A stretch of DNA of 64,000 nucleotides from Laguncularia racemosa (GCA_037954665.1 JBBMOL010000021.1:7378001-7442000); one strand, 5' to 3'; shown: positions 14,035 to 27,987, numbered from the stretch's first letter. Notes: a model not told the origin generated them from the letters alone. Program-made: numbers and translations.

Positions 14035-14625
14035 CATGGTCAAGGACCCTCGGTTCAGGAGTCACTTTTGAACCCATGAATTGGCTTTAATTTTTTTAAA
14101 ATTAAAAATAAGTATATAATTTAAAATTGTCAAATTTAAAAAAAAACTATGAGCCCAAAGCTTTTAATGGTTTTTAGCTCGTTTTGTAAAAACTTCAAAG
14201 AAATTTGCATTTATTTATACAGAATGACCTCAAGTAGAATTATTATCTTAGTAATGTGGGACAAAAGTTTATTAAAAAAATCAAAAAATAAAAGTTGGTT
14301 TTAGTCTCACATTACTAAGAAATGAGAGTTTCCTTTTAATAAAGTTTATAAATATTCAACTACGCATATTTTTTTACTATATTTATTTTATGTGTTTTAA
14401 TAATAATATATTAAATATTATGAATGGAAATTAATTTTTTCTATTTTACGTGGAAATAATTTAAATTTTTAATTTTCTTTTTCTTTTTAGACATTCGATG
14501 GATTCGGCAGTTAAACCATTGAGTCCCACAGCGACTTGGGAACCATTCATGGGTTTGATTCCAGGTCCAAACCTATCGGTTCAATTCTTGGGCCGTGTCC
14601 CGTTCGAACCCAGCCTGTGATAATG
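14035..14625. mobile_element. Non-autonomous hAT-like element (MITE)
   Basis: Both ends carry GGTTC-rich subterminal sequence. The left end near 14035 (CATGGTCAAGG) and the inverted right end near 14625 (CATTATCACAGG) are imperfect complements, a layout common in plant hAT-derived short elements. Inside is a separate hairpin with arms 14246-14262 and 14304-14320. No transposase is present. Ends are approximate and no clear target duplication was seen. Confidence 0.35.
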
Positions 14626-14784
14626 TTTACATGTTGCAAATGCAGAAGACCTCATAAATTTAAAGTTATATTTTCCATAGTTCTAAGAAAGCACAAAATC
14701 CTTGCCCCTAGACATGCTTGAGGTTTTAACTTCAATGGTCTTTGGAGGGTTATTGGCTTGAAATTATATCAGACGAAGCCAATT

Positions 14785-17250
14785 GAAGAAGTCGTCACAA
14801 TTCTCCTATCACAATGACTCAACCAAACACAAACAAGTTCATTTGCACATTTAAGATTTTAAAATTTTATGTAGATATAAATGATTCTCTTATTGAATAT
14901 TATGCACCAAAAGAAACGAAAGACCAAATTATACTCATTCAATTTGATATCACACAAAGCTAATAAACGTTTGACTTTGGAATATGAGAAAGAATACCAT
15001 GTCTGCGACAAAGTTGCCCAAGTCTCCTAGAAATTCGTTTGAACGGGTCTTATCAAGACTTCTCCCTTAGCTCCAGCAGGTCTAAGAAGTCGTCCAAACA
15101 CCTTCCTGAGATCCTTTAGGGTCACCTCTCAGCATGAACAGATCCAAACACATGGTTGAAATAGCTTTGGACGCATTCCTATCAGTAGTTCCTGCCTTTG
15201 TTAGTTCAGTACCTGCAGTAAGTGTATCACAATCTAACAAATTACAATCATCCAATGAGTTTGTAAGGACTACTAGACAACTCAACGAAGGCTTTTCTTC
15301 TTTAGTTGGTGCATTTTAAACTAAGTTCTACCATTCTTTAACTCAATCTCTCATGACGAGACTTATAAAACCTTAACTCCTATCACCAGAAAAATACATA
15401 TTTATTTTCGAATATTTATCTATTTTTTTTTATTTGAGTATTCAACTTTTTATCTTTTCTATTTCAATCTTCATTATCTCATAGTTTTTTTGTTTCGTTC
15501 ATTCTATTAACTCCATTGAAAAGTCCATTAATAGTTGATAGTATGATGAGTTTGCAATAATAAATTAGATGAAAATAATACTATTAAATGAATTGAATTA
15601 AATAATATATGCTTTTCCCTTAATAAATTTGCCCTCATTCAATGTCATTTTCTGATTTTTTTTAGATAATAGGTATTTGGATTAGAAACATTGATGATGG
15701 CCCGTAAAAATAGAACCTCTTCTCTTGTCTAATAGATAAAAGTTAAAAGGTGGGAGATTTTGCATTTTTACAGGAATTTTGGTTTTTTTTTTTCTTTGAC
15801 TAGGGTTTAGGGACCTATTGTGTAAAACTAAAAGAAAATAAACTATTTTACAACCAATATATTTTATGGTCCATTTTTTTTTTTGAAATAGAATAAATTG
15901 ATAATAGAAATGTTATACTTTAAAAATGACTATTATTAAGAATAAATTAGAAATTTCTATTCTAACGTTTATTTTATGTATTTTTTATTAGAATGAATAC
16001 TTATTATAGTATTTACTTCACCTCATTAATTATAGTATTAAATTAAAAATACAAATAAAATAATTAATTTATATCTATTTAGTCATTAATTGAAATATTA
16101 CTAAGGGTATAATGAATATAATATTTAAACTTTTTATTTACACTATAGAAAGAATAAAAAAATTCATATTTTCTTAGGTAATATCTATTCTCAATTGAGT
16201 GGAAATGAAAAGCCTTAAAAAATAAATTCCTTTTTTATTTTGTTAAGTAAATATGGTAATAAATAATTGAGAGGGAATGTTTATTCTATTTTTTCTTTAT
16301 TACCTCAAAGTAAATAGGTCGTTAATGTATAAAAATAAGGAGGAATTGAATTATAATTCAATAAGAACGTAATAAAGTTATAATAACTATTATATGTAGT
16401 TAACATTGGGGAAGAGTGGGGAATTAATTAGTGGTAAAAATAAGGAATCCCCTAATAATAATAAATATTTATTATAGTAGACAATAATATAATAGTGGTG
16501 ATGTTTTCAATACATAAATATTTATGAAAATATAATAAATAAATTATTGAATAATAATTTATGAAGGTGAAGACATAAATTATTATTCATTATTTTGCAT
16601 AATAACAATTTATATTTAAAACACAAGTAAACATAATAAATAAACATGATAATTAAAGAAAGAGAAAATAGAATAAATGTTTCCTCCAAGTAACCATGAA
16701 CATGCAATTAATACCGAAGACACCCTTTGATTTATAAATATACCAGTAGGCTTCTCCAAATCCATCCCATCTTCTTTAACTTTCTCAAATAACTTCTTCG
16801 GTTGTAGACTTGATAATTTTTTTTTAATTTATTGATAACATTATCATATTTATTTAGAATATAAAAAAAAAAAAACCATCTTACCCTTTTAATATTATAT
16901 ACATACATACATACATATATATATATAATAAATACTTAAATAAATAAAAGTTTTACATTAACCATTTTGATGTTAAGAATTTTTTTGGGCAAGTTGGAGT
17001 AAGAATAGACTTTTTTGAATTCAATACAATCACTATTCCGTAAATCATCAAATAATTGCTTAAGAGGTAGGATTTATTATGGAAAATGTGATTTTGTAGA
17101 CATAAGGTTGGATTTGCGGCAGCATCAGCAGGCATGAAAAGGTCAAACTTTTCGAAAAGATCATTGTACCAACAACAGTTATCTCCATAAGAAGAATAAA
17201 ATGAGGTTTGATTCTCTCAACTTTTTCCCTTTTTTTTTTTTTTTTTTTTA
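14785..17250. repeat. Divergent tandem duplication, copy 1
   Basis: Three blocks here recur in the same order in copy 2: 14795-15380 (with ACCATGTCTGCGACAAAGTT at 14997), 15540-15740, and 16720-17250 (with CCAGTAGGCTTCTCCAAATC near 16744). The DNA between blocks differs. The 16.7 kb block begins with a TATAAATA-like string. Short frames exist on both strands, such as 15134-15319 (+) and 17060-17356 (-), but none resembles a known family. This could be a duplicated gene relic or non-coding DNA. Confidence 0.7.
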
Positions 17251-17534
17251 CGAAGTTAACTATATGTACCATGAATTCTTGAAATGTGGGGGAGACAACT
17301 TGAGAGAAAGGGGCACTATTTCTAAGGAGAAATAGATAAGTAAGCTTTGCATGCACCTATCTTTATAAACACCTTTATTAAATTTGTAACACGTAGAAAA
17401 ATTTTCTTGGAAATTGCACAAACTTTTACTATGACTTATAAAGAAAAATCCTACATGTCATAAGCTAAATAGAAGTTGTTTCTACAATTAAATACATCTA
17501 AGCCTATGGTATCGATTGATAATAGGATGATGGG

Positions 17535-19610
17535 CCTAATCATCACAATTTGCCAAGCACAATGAATCAATCCAACGCAAACAAGTTCATTTATATATTT
17601 AAGATTTTGGAAATTTATATAGATACGAATGATTCTTTTATTAAATATTATGCACCAAAAGAAAGATTGAATTACATTTACTCAATCTGATCTCGGTTAG
17701 CTTGTCACAATCATAAATTGATAAGAGTATAAATATAAAAAAATATCCATTCAATCATGAAATTGATTATTGTTATCATATTAAAAGAATAAAGCTAAAA
17801 CCATGAATATAAATATAAATAAGAAAACCATGTCTGCGACAAAGTTGCCCAAAGTCTACTAGGAGCTCGTCTGAAGGGGTTTTATCAGGACTTCTCCATT
17901 AGCTCTTGGCATCAGTAGATCCCAACAGATCTAAGAAGTTGTCCAAACTCCACCTTGAATTCAGTACTTAAAAGTGTATCACAATCCAATTATCCAATGA
18001 GTTTGTATGGAGTCTAAATAGCTCAACGAAAGGCTTTTCTTCTTTAGTTGGTGCATTCTAAAGAATCCTTTAAACTAAGTTTTACAATCCTTTAAAACCT
18101 TAATCCCTTTCATAAGAAAAGTATATATTTATTCCTAAATATTTATCTACTATCTTATTTGGGTATTTAATCTTTTATATTTTTTTGTTTGAATTTTCAA
18201 TATTTCCTAGCTTTTTTTGTTTAAATCATTCTCCATTAAAAAGTCTATCAGTAGTTGACAAGTATTGATTCTTGATGAGTTTGTAATAATTAATTCAATG
18301 AAAATAATATTATTGAATGTATTGAACTAAATAATATGTACTTTTCCTTGATAAATTTGCCCTCGTTCAATGTAATTTTCTAGTTTTTTGGTAATGGGTA
18401 TTTGAATTGATGATGGGCCCATAAATATAGGTCTGCTTCTCAACTTATCTAATAGATAAAAGCTTAAAAGGCCAGAGATTTAAATAGAAAACATTTTCTC
18501 TAAGGGAAACTTTTTTTTAATTAAAAGGTAAATCCTAACCTTTTTGTGAAAACAACTTATTTTTTTTTAAAATGAGATGCCGTTTTCTGAATCAACCTTT
18601 GCAAAAGTTCAAACTCTAACAAAATAATATCTATATTATTTTTGTTATAATTAACTATAAATCATTTTTTAAATATGAAAAGAATATAATGGGTAAAAAA
18701 ACATTAAACACCATTTAAGAATTATAAAATTTAATTAAAGAGGTTGTAATAATACATATTATAAAATTATTATTTATTTATAGATTTACATTTAAATAAA
18801 ATTTTTGTAATAATTTATTTATAATAATACATTGTATCAATTTATTTTTTGTAATATTATGAGTTGTATAGTATTTACAAGCCAAACATAAAAAAAAAAA
18901 TCAATGTATTTTTAGAAATGCAGCTAAACATATAAAAATATATCATTTTTATAAAAAACAATTTTAATAAAAAAATTTGTACTAATAATTAATTTTTCTT
19001 GAAATAAACGCGACCTAAAAAGAAAACAAACCATTTAATGCCTAGGACACTAAAATAGTGCCATGCTCTTTGATTTATAAATATACCAGTAGGCTTCTCC
19101 AAATCCATCCCTTCTTCTTTGACTTTCTCAAATAACTTCTTCAGTTGTAACCTTGATATATATATATATATATATTATTTATTGATAACATTATTATATT
19201 TATTTAGCATATACAAAAACCATCTCGCCCTATCAATATTAGATATACATACATACATACACACACATATATATATATAATAAATACTTAAATAAATAAA
19301 AGTTTTACATTTTGATGTTAAGAATTTTATTTTATTTTATTCTATTTTTTGGGTAAGTTTGAGTAAGAATTGATTTTTTTTTTTTTAATTCAATACAATC
19401 ACTATTCTGTATATCATCATATAATTGCTTAAGATGTAGGATTTATCATAGAAAATGTGATTTTGTAGACATAAGGTTGGATTTGCGGCAGCATTAGCAG
19501 GCATAAAAAGGTCAAACTTTTCGAAAAGGACATTGTACCAACAAAAGCTATCTCCATAAGAAGAATAAAAAGAGGTTTGATTATCTCAAACTTTTTCCCT
19601 TTATATATAT
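17535..19610. repeat. Divergent tandem duplication, copy 2
   Basis: Blocks corresponding to copy 1 are at 17540-18120 (ACCATGTCTGCGACAAAGTT again, near 17827), 18250-18440 and 19068-19610. The last block is the best conserved. On the minus strand both copies keep the reading FEKFDLFMPA(D or N)AAANPT. An AT microsatellite (19156-19175) lies inside. Function unknown. Confidence 0.7.
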
Positions 19611-19619
19611 GTTTCTTAA

Positions 19620-20860
19620 TTCACGGTTAAACTTACCATTAACATTCTCAAAAGTAGTTAAACTCTGTATTTGATTAAAGGAATTGAGATTTTCAAAATA
19701 TAACCAATAAACATTAAAGATACTAATTAAATACTAATCAACCTAGATTTATGACATTAGAATTTAGATCATATAAAATTTGAGACAATGAAACTTTTTA
19801 GCCCACAAAAGCCCAAATTAGTATAGATAGCTTTAATATATAATAAGTAATTATATAAAAATAGATTGAAAAATCATCAATTAAAAGTTAGAAGGAAAAA
19901 AAGAAATTTACACCAACACACTTTGTTAACTTTATATGTATAGAGTGAAATAGCCATTTTTCTTTCAAACTTATTTTTATCTTTAATTTGTATAATATCT
20001 TTTTTTTTCTTTTAATTATATTGTTTTTAAATAAGAAATTACAAATTGTTTATAGGAATAATGAGATGACCACTTATCAAACTTCCCTCACTATTTTCAT
20101 ACTCAACCATGAATTTCTAGCTCAATTAGGTTATGAATATTAATCCATTATAAATTTAGACCTAGCTACAATCACACCACCTTCCATAACTATTAGACCC
20201 ACACAATTGAACCACCTAATCCCATTGAAACCTACCACAACCCCATTCTAACTTACCCATTGCTCATTATATCAAACCTTCGTCGAAGTTAAGATTTGGT
20301 AGGGTTTGAGGACTGGAATTTTGAAAGCGTTATTTTTGATGTTTTAAGGTGTATTAATCTATTGGTTCTATCAATTTAAATGTAATATAATAAGATAATA
20401 GATATTAGACTTGTTTGATTCGTCTTTGTTTTATGTCTATTCGAATAAAATCAAATGAAATTTAGATTAAAAAAAGGATAAAGATATAATTGCATATATA
20501 TCCTTGTTAACAAAACTAAATCCCTAAATCATATCTTGAAATATAAGTATTAAATATCAATTTTTAAATAGATATAGATCAGATTTAGATAATATATAAA
20601 TTAAAAAGAAAAACAATCAAATCTCTAATTTTTTTTTGAAAATATAAGTAATAGATAGTTTATCAAAACGTCAATTTTTAAATAAATACAGATTAAATTC
20701 AAATAAGATATAAATAAAAAATAGATAATCCGATCATTATTATTTTATCCTATTCTTTGTAATTGCTATTTTATTTGATTCCACAAAATTGTAAAATATC
20801 AAGAAAAAGAGAAAAGAAAAATTAAATAGAAACAGCAGGAAAAAAACAACAAAAAGAAAG
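19620..20860. other. AT-rich intergenic stretch upstream of the carrier gene
   Basis: No frame, RNA gene or repeat relationship recognised. Composition is strongly AT-rich, with degenerate sequence near 20520-20720 in which AAATATAAGTATTAAATAT-type words recur. Confidence 0.5.
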
Positions 20861-21309
20861 TCAATGGACAATACGAGAAAACTCGACTCGACCGGACCGG
20901 CCCTGGATCTGTTTTAAGGAAACAAAGCTATTGCCCACAGCTTGCATTGCATCCTCCGACCTTTTTTTTTTTCTCTGTTGGAGGGGGTTTGGGTTTCGCA
21001 ATATCAAATCAAGCGTGAGCTTGATCCCCCAAAAAGATAACAAAAACCGAAGACTAGCATCGGCAGGTGAGGAGGAAACAACAAAGGAACCCGTTAATAT
21101 CAACGAAAATGCGACGATGAAATCTACATCTTCAATACTTCATAGCATCTGATACTGATTCCTTGTTCTCTGTCACTTTCATTCCCACAGACATCTCTCT
21201 TCCTCTCTCCAACAAGTACTACTACAGTACCCAATACCCTCTGCAACTACAAGGCAACAACTATTATGAAGAAAGGACTCATGCTTTATTCCATGTTCCT
21301 CCTCCAAGA

Positions 21310-21720
21310 CTTTGATTTCGCCTTTAAATCCTCTCTACATTGGTGATCTCAAGCAACCCATGTCAACAAAATCCCATCTTTCTTAAACCCCATCGAAAAT
21401 ACGGCACACCCATTTTTTCTTAAGAAAATAAGTGTCTGTTATCGACATAATTCTCTCTCTTTTTTTTTGGGCCAATGACATAATTCTTATTCGAGGACTC
21501 AACTTTTGTACTTTACACCAAACTTTGCATTGGTGATTGCTGACAACCCATACGACAAAATCCCAACGTCCTTAAACCCCATTAAGAACATAGCATCCCC
21601 AGCTTTTTTTCCCCCATATTTCTTATTGAAGACTTAAATTTTATACTTCAGATCAACTCTATATTGGTGATCTCAATTATTTTTAAACCCCATTAAAAAC
21701 CAATTATTATTTTTCCTTGG
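21310..21720. repeat. Three-copy degenerate repeat in the carrier-gene leader
   Basis: Three units, roughly 21310-21420, 21494-21612 and 21626-21720, share the order ACTTTAAAT/ATTTGTACTTTA-like, (A/C)ATTGGTGAT, ACAAAATCCCA (first two), CTTAAACCCCAT(C/T), then a T-run. They sit immediately upstream of the chosen start codon, so they are likely part of the promoter or 5' leader. Whether they are transcribed cannot be seen. Confidence 0.6.
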
Positions 21721-21742
21721 TTTTTTCCCCCTACATTTGGCA

Positions 21743-24700
21743 ATGCATAGACAAGAAGTTTACTTGAAGAGTTTGATCAAATCTGAAAGTTTTGACCCAT
21801 TTGTCCCTGGTGGTTTGTTCCTTGATGACATAATTCCTACTTCATTTTTTCTTACAGGTCCCAAGGACAGTAATAAAGCTTTTGCAAGTTTGGTTCTGCG
21901 TTGTCAGAAAAGTGTAAATTTTGGGGTTTTGAGGGCTAGGAAAGGGTGTGAAAATATTGGGTTTTTGTCTGTGAGTTTGTCATCTATAAAGGATAGGAAT
22001 AGGAGTAGTGAAGGGGTTGATGGGGGATGCTTTGGGGAATCGAATAATGGGCTGAGGTTAGATGGGGAGAATAGTAAAGTGTCTGTTGAAGTGGACGTGG
22101 AGGAGGAGGAGAAGGTGAAGGCGAAGGGATCGGGTGCTTTGAATACCACTAAGCATCTTTGGGCAGGAGCTGTTGCGGCTATGGTTTCTAGGTATGACGT
22201 CGTTTCTGATTTATATCATGTCCCATTGCTTGGTTTTACCAGTTTTGATGTTTGTAGGGTGGCAAATTGCATTATCATGTTGTAACTGGATTTCATTTCA
22301 TACAGAAATTCGAATATGTTATAAATGCATAGAATATATTGAACCTTGCAAACTTATAGTTAGTTTTGTAATTGCATCAATCAGTCTCATTCAAATTAGA
22401 CATGTTGTCTCATCTTTTAGGGGTTAGACAAGTGATGGTTGTCGTGTAATGCTAGGAATTGCCACTCCAATTATTTTTTTGATTTCATTTTGATGTATCT
22501 GCGTTGTTGATGGCTTTCTTGGTGAGATGTTTCTTTCATTTACTTTTGTTGCAGTAGATGTTGTTTGTTTATTCAGGATTTGCGATGGTTGGGGCTTTTA
22601 GTTTATCCATGCAAAGGAACTTAGATTGGAGAACTCTCCTTGAATTTAAAGGAGATTGACTATATTTTTCTCAGTGTGCTGGCTTATCTATTTGATAATT
22701 AATGGTGCAAATGAGTCAAGTTGAAACAGCATAGTAATGTGCTTGACTTTGACTCGGAAATTCAGAACTCAAGCTAGATTTGAAGTAATAGCCAAGGATC
22801 TTGAGTGCATTCCAATTAAGTTTGTTTGAGCTTGCTTTATTTAGAAAAATATTTTTCTTCTAATTTTAGAATAATATTGTTCATAATATTCTCAAACTCG
22901 ACTAACAGTTAAACTTAAGTCAAGATTGATAAGCCTCAATAGCATATCAGAAAAATATTATAAAGCTCGAGCTCATATAAAAAAACTACTTGCACAACTC
23001 CAACTTGTGCTCAATTTGACTATCACTGAATTGAACTCAAGTAAATATTGAGCAGAATTCAAGTAGTTTGCATATTGATTTGACTCACTCACAGCATATT
23101 AATACTGGTAGGCCTTGAGATCTAGAGGCTCAATGTCTTCTAATAGCACTTAGAAGGGTTTCTTTTGGATGTGGAAATTATTGCAGACCAGTTTGTTTTG
23201 ACTTAGACTCCTCAAGAATTCTCATATGTAGCACGTCTTGCATGTTTGATCTTCAAGAGAGCTAATCCTTTTTGAAGGGCAAAAAAATGAAAGAGTTAAC
23301 CCTTTTAAGCCAGGAGCTGCTATTTAAGCTAAGTCATTGATAATTAGTCCATTGGAAGAAGTGTTTTTATTCACATTAAAAGAACTTCTTTGCCGCACAT
23401 ATTTTCAGCTGCATTATTCATGTAGTGGATCAACTCTTTGGAATCATTGGATATGTCATGACATATTTTATTGAACTAAGAGATAAACAGATGAGTATAC
23501 AGAAGAAATATACAAATAAGTAATTACAGTCTTTCTAGGAAGAATATTTGCTTTCAGCTTGATGTTTTTGTCCCCGTTTATAATAGAATCCTCCAAAATC
23601 ATCTTGTGGTTTCATTCCCCTCAAAATTGAATTATCTCTCGTCAAACCAGACTATTATAAGTAAATCTAAAGATGGCAATTTTTCTGAATCAGAACATTT
23701 GTTGCTCCTCTTGAGAGACTAAAGTTGGAATACATAGTATGTGGGGAACAGAAAGGTCTTTTTGAGCTCGTCTCATCAATTGCAGCTACTCAAGGATTGA
23801 AAGGTTTTTGGAAGGGAAATATTGTTAATATCTTGAGAACAGCTCCATTTAAGTCCATCAACTTTTATGCTTATGAGATATACAAAAATCAACTGCTCAA
23901 ATGGTCTGGGAATGAGGAAACTACAAACTTTGAGAGATTTGTTGCTGGTGCTGCAGCTGGAATTACTGCAACCTTGATGTGCTTGCCAATGGACACGGTT
24001 TGTATTGTCTTGGTTTGTTTACTTTCATTATTTTATGCATCGCATCAATTTCATTTAAGGCCTTAATTTCATGCTGAATCACATTGCATTGCTCTATTAT
24101 ATGAAAATGATTCTACTTTGCCAGTTGCCCTTTTTGATCATGATTGTTGTGGGTAATGTCAAATTTTATGGTCTTTTGAGTGTGTGCAATTGCTTATTGC
24201 TTTCCTATATTGATACCTTATGTTTTTCTCGTGGTGTAGTTTGTCACTAGTAGGTAAGCATCTCTCTGTACCTAAATTTGAATATTGGTAGTTGGATGCT
24301 TCAAAGTAAGTTCATCACTTTCTAAGTAAAACAAGCTCATATTCTTCTTTTTGATCTTAAGACGGAGACAGCCCTTTTCTTCTCGAAATTGGCCTGTATA
24401 TTTTTGCTTTTGCATGATCTTGCGGCGGCACCTTTCTTGCACCTCTTCTTTCTTTCCCCTGCTTGGAGTCTAGATACAACTGATAAAAATAAACTAAGCT
24501 TATCCCAGTGCAAGTTCTTATGTGATATTATTTTGTGACATTGACTTTTCAATAGCAAGTATGTGCTCAGAAACAGCCTGAAATATTCAAGTGAGATACC
24601 CCTCTTGTAAACAGATTTTTCTTGTCTACAAGTGTTGCATGGTGCTCCAGGTATTTGGCCCTTAGGGATCCATCACTTTCTAATGCCCTGTATCACTCAG

Positions 24701-27125
24701 TGCACGATGCACTTGGTGTGTGGCATTATCCTTGCAGACAATAGAAAGGGACCTCGCACTGTCTTGCCAATGAAATGGTAATATGTATTGAGTGCACTCA
24801 TCCAAAAAAAAAAAAATGTAGTGATTGCAAGTAACAGACTTCTGAACATCGAATTCGCAAAACCAGCTATTGCAGGAAGCCGACATAGTTCTGAACATTC
24901 TCAGTTGATTGTTGCTGTAGCTATGAGGGATAATTTAGTAGAACTTACCTCACCAACCTCCTCTTGCTAGGGATTGTCATTGAAGCAGGTAATGGTTAGA
25001 ACTCCAATATATGATGTGGGACATTAAAAAAGTCAAGTTCTCTTTTTAAGTTTTGAATGTACATTGATTCAGGAAGCTCAGCTGCAGCCAAATAAGTGGG
25101 TTTTTTTTTTCCCCATTCTGTGTAATTAAATTTGTGATGTAACTCCAACCGTCCTTTTGACGGATGTATACCTTCATTTGGATTAATAAACTATGAATTA
25201 TCCAAAAAAATTAGTGAAGCTTTATAGGTGAACTTTCACTTGTGCATCCTCTGCTGGTTCAGTTTTTCCATCCATGGCATCAGGACTTCTTATAATTAGG
25301 GCAAATCAGATATTGTAGAAGTTTCATTAGCAGCTTTGAGACTGGATATACTCCAGTAACTAGGGATAGCAAGAGGGATCCGTAGAGAGAGACATCGTGC
25401 AAGCAGGGTTTCACGGCATAGTATACAAATTTTGACATCAATCCTGTACTTCTGTATATGTTCCATATTGAAGCTAACTACAGAGGTGAAAGCTGGTACT
25501 AGCTAGGCATGAACCTTAGCTAATGCTTAGGTTTGAGGCAGTCCATGATATTGATTCGACTAAACCAGAATTGAGGCATCATTTCTTAAAACGTGTTGAT
25601 CAATATCATGTAAAAATATCTTCAGATGAATTCTTTAGCACACATGGAGCTTATAGATCATGTAGAACTGTATAGGTAATTGCATTAGCAAAAGATACAT
25701 AGTCAATTAAGACAGATCATTCTTTGTTTCTCCTTGAAAAATTTGCTTAAAGATTTAGCTTATGTGCATCAGCCAGCTAAAATCATCAGGGTTGCATAAT
25801 GTATATGTGGATTATCACTCTCTAATTCATGCGTGAGATTACACAGATAAGGACAAAGATGGTGGCTCCGGGTGGTGAAGCGCTGGGTGGCCTCGTCGGG
25901 GCTTTCAGACACATGATTCAAACGGAAGGCTTCTTTTCACTGTACAAGGGCTTAGTACCCTCACTCATAGCCATGGCACCTTCAAGTGCAGTTTTCTATG
26001 GGGTCTATGATATACTAAAATCAGCTTATCTCCGTACACCTGAGGGGCGGAAAAGACTTGAGCGAATGAAGGAAGAAGGAGATGGCTTAAATGCAATTGA
26101 ACAGCTGGAATCGGGGCCTATGAGAACATTGTTCTATGGAGCAATAGCTGGTGTATGTTCTGAAGCTGCAACATACCCGTTTGAAGTAGTGAGGAGACAG
26201 CTTCAAATGCAGGTCCGAACAACAAAGTTGAGTCCAATGGCAACTTGTATGAAAATAATTGACCAAGGAGGTGTTCCTGCTCTTTATGCAGGATTAGTTC
26301 CAAGTTTACTGCAGGTACGAGAAGGATCTTCAGTTTTTTTTGGTATACTTGAGAGAGCTATATTCCATCAACTATAATTCTATGTGCTAACTTTTTCAAA
26401 TTGATTGTGTTGATATGTTTATAAAATCTATGGGGTAATCTGATTAAGATCGGAACCTTATCCAGCAACTAAAAACCAGAAAAGAAATTCTGCATTTTCC
26501 CTACTCGTGTCATCAACTTAGTGGGGGTAAAGTCACAGCAATGTGATTAGCTGCAAATAAATTTTTTTGAATTTTGAGTCTGTCCCATCCTTCTTCCATC
26601 TAAATAACAAAAATAGTCCATGCTCAAACCACTCTCTCATACCATCCCCTTTCCCCTTCATAAGTGCAGATAAGTTTGAATTTAAGTCAAACAAAAAGTA
26701 AGAGATCTTGTTGGAAACAATTTCTAACTGAAAAGGTGAAATATCTTCAGAGTATATGTGCCTTCTATTCTTTTCCCACATGAACTTGTGAAACTGAGAC
26801 CAAATTGAAGTTCTGAAAAGAACTGGACACTCCAGTTTCAGTCTGCTTTTATAATGCGTGATTTCAGTTCTTATTGTTCCCCCGACAATACTCTTTACAC
26901 AGTGCACTTGTTGGTCCCTACAGAATCTTAACCCACATGTCTTGTTATCACTCGGCTTGTCTTGGTCTGCTGATTGCTTTAGTAATTTGAAATTAATATT
27001 ACATAATTTTACAGAGTTAAGAATGCCTTAATCTTTATGCTTATGTTCAGGTTTTACCTTCTGCGGCTATAAGTTATTTTGTATATGAATTCATGAAGAT
27101 TGTTCTCAAAGTGGAATCTCCATAG
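21743..27125 (+). CDS. BTL3: Mitochondrial-carrier-family protein, BTL3-like adenylate carrier
   Basis: Mitochondrial substrate carrier protein, closest by memory to the plant BRITTLE1-like transporter BTL3, thought to move adenine nucleotides across an organelle inner membrane. Exons: 21743-22191, 23694-23997, 25847-26314 and 27051-27125 (stop TAG 27123-27125), giving 431 codons with all phases agreeing. The start is the first in-frame ATG of the exon; a TTG two codons earlier also keeps the frame. Residues 1-130 are a poorly conserved, partly acidic N-terminal extension. Three carrier repeats follow, with signatures PLERLK (about 154), PMDTIR (about 248, split by intron 2) and PFEVVRR (about 362). 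FWKGN, LYKGLVPS and LYAGLVPS mark the repeat ends. Introns are 1502, 1849 and 736 bp. An AATAAA at about 27568 could be the poly(A) signal. The family call is firm; the member is likely. Confidence 0.9.
22703..23095. repeat. CTCGAG/GAGCTCA-rich repeat in carrier intron 1
   Basis: Rich in CAAG(C/T)T, AACTC(A/G)A and GAGCTCA words, the subterminal style of some plant hAT-derived short elements. A similar composition appears at 63600-63950. Ends near GGTGCAAATGAGTCAAG (22705) and an inverted version near 23080 are imperfect. Confidence 0.3.
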
Positions 27126-27987
27126 GCACAAAAGCTGCCAAGCCAACGGAAAAGCACTTTCTCAAATTGCTGATGCTCTATCAATTTTCTGGTGGAAGAA
27201 AAGTGCTTAATTTCTAGGCTGAAATGTTCCGGGAAAAAATTTTCTTGCATCTTTCATACAATGGATGGGGGAATCCTTGCACACTCTTTTTAACTTTTTT
27301 GTTTTTTAGATTTTCGTAGAGAAAAGATGTGAACAAAGGTGGTCCTCCATTTACTGTTTATAGATGTTATGAAGAGAATCATCACATAATCATCATTACC
27401 CCTTTCCCCCTCTTTTTTCTTCCATAAGAGCTGATTGGCAGGTTCTCTTAATGTACTTCATAACTCAGTCGTTTGATTTAGATAATGCTGTATTCTCTGA
27501 TTACTAAATTTCATAAATTATGTTGTGATTCTGACCAGGACTATGCATTATCTGACCAATTTTTCCAATAAAAGCTGTTTGCTATTCTATATCCCATTTC
27601 CATGGATGGTCACAATTGGACAAGTTGTTTTTCAGTGAATGGCGTGTCGTTTGCTAGGTTAATCAATGGAGAATTGGATGCCAAGTGGTTGTGAGAACGC
27701 TGGCAGGAAGTAGAGACACAGAGAGAATGTTCTAGGGTTAAGATTTTTCAAGATTTTAGGTAATATACCTATTTGGAAAAGGAACAATATTGAAATTACT
27801 ACTAAACCCAAATCAAACTTTGCATGTCAGCATTACTATGTTACATTTGCTAGCATTCATCGTCTACATTTCTTCTCTTAAAATATTGTTTGGTTATTAT
27901 AATTTTATGATATAATACAAGACAAAATCTTTTCTGCTATTGTTTGGTTTGTATATTGACCTAAGTCATTGGACAAAATGGTTTGTT

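Noticed and set aside
22192..22427. Frames running on from carrier exon 1
   Set aside because: Intron read-through; no carrier similarity after 22191, and the next exon at 23694 completes the split Arg codon.
23998..24066. Extension of the carrier frame past its second exon
   Set aside because: The frame simply reads into the intron after the ACG|GT donor; carrier homology stops at the donor and resumes at 25847.
26533..26907. 124-codon minus-strand frame inside carrier intron 3
   Set aside because: It lies opposite a well-supported intron and has no recognisable domain; I cannot support a nested gene, though the length is notable.
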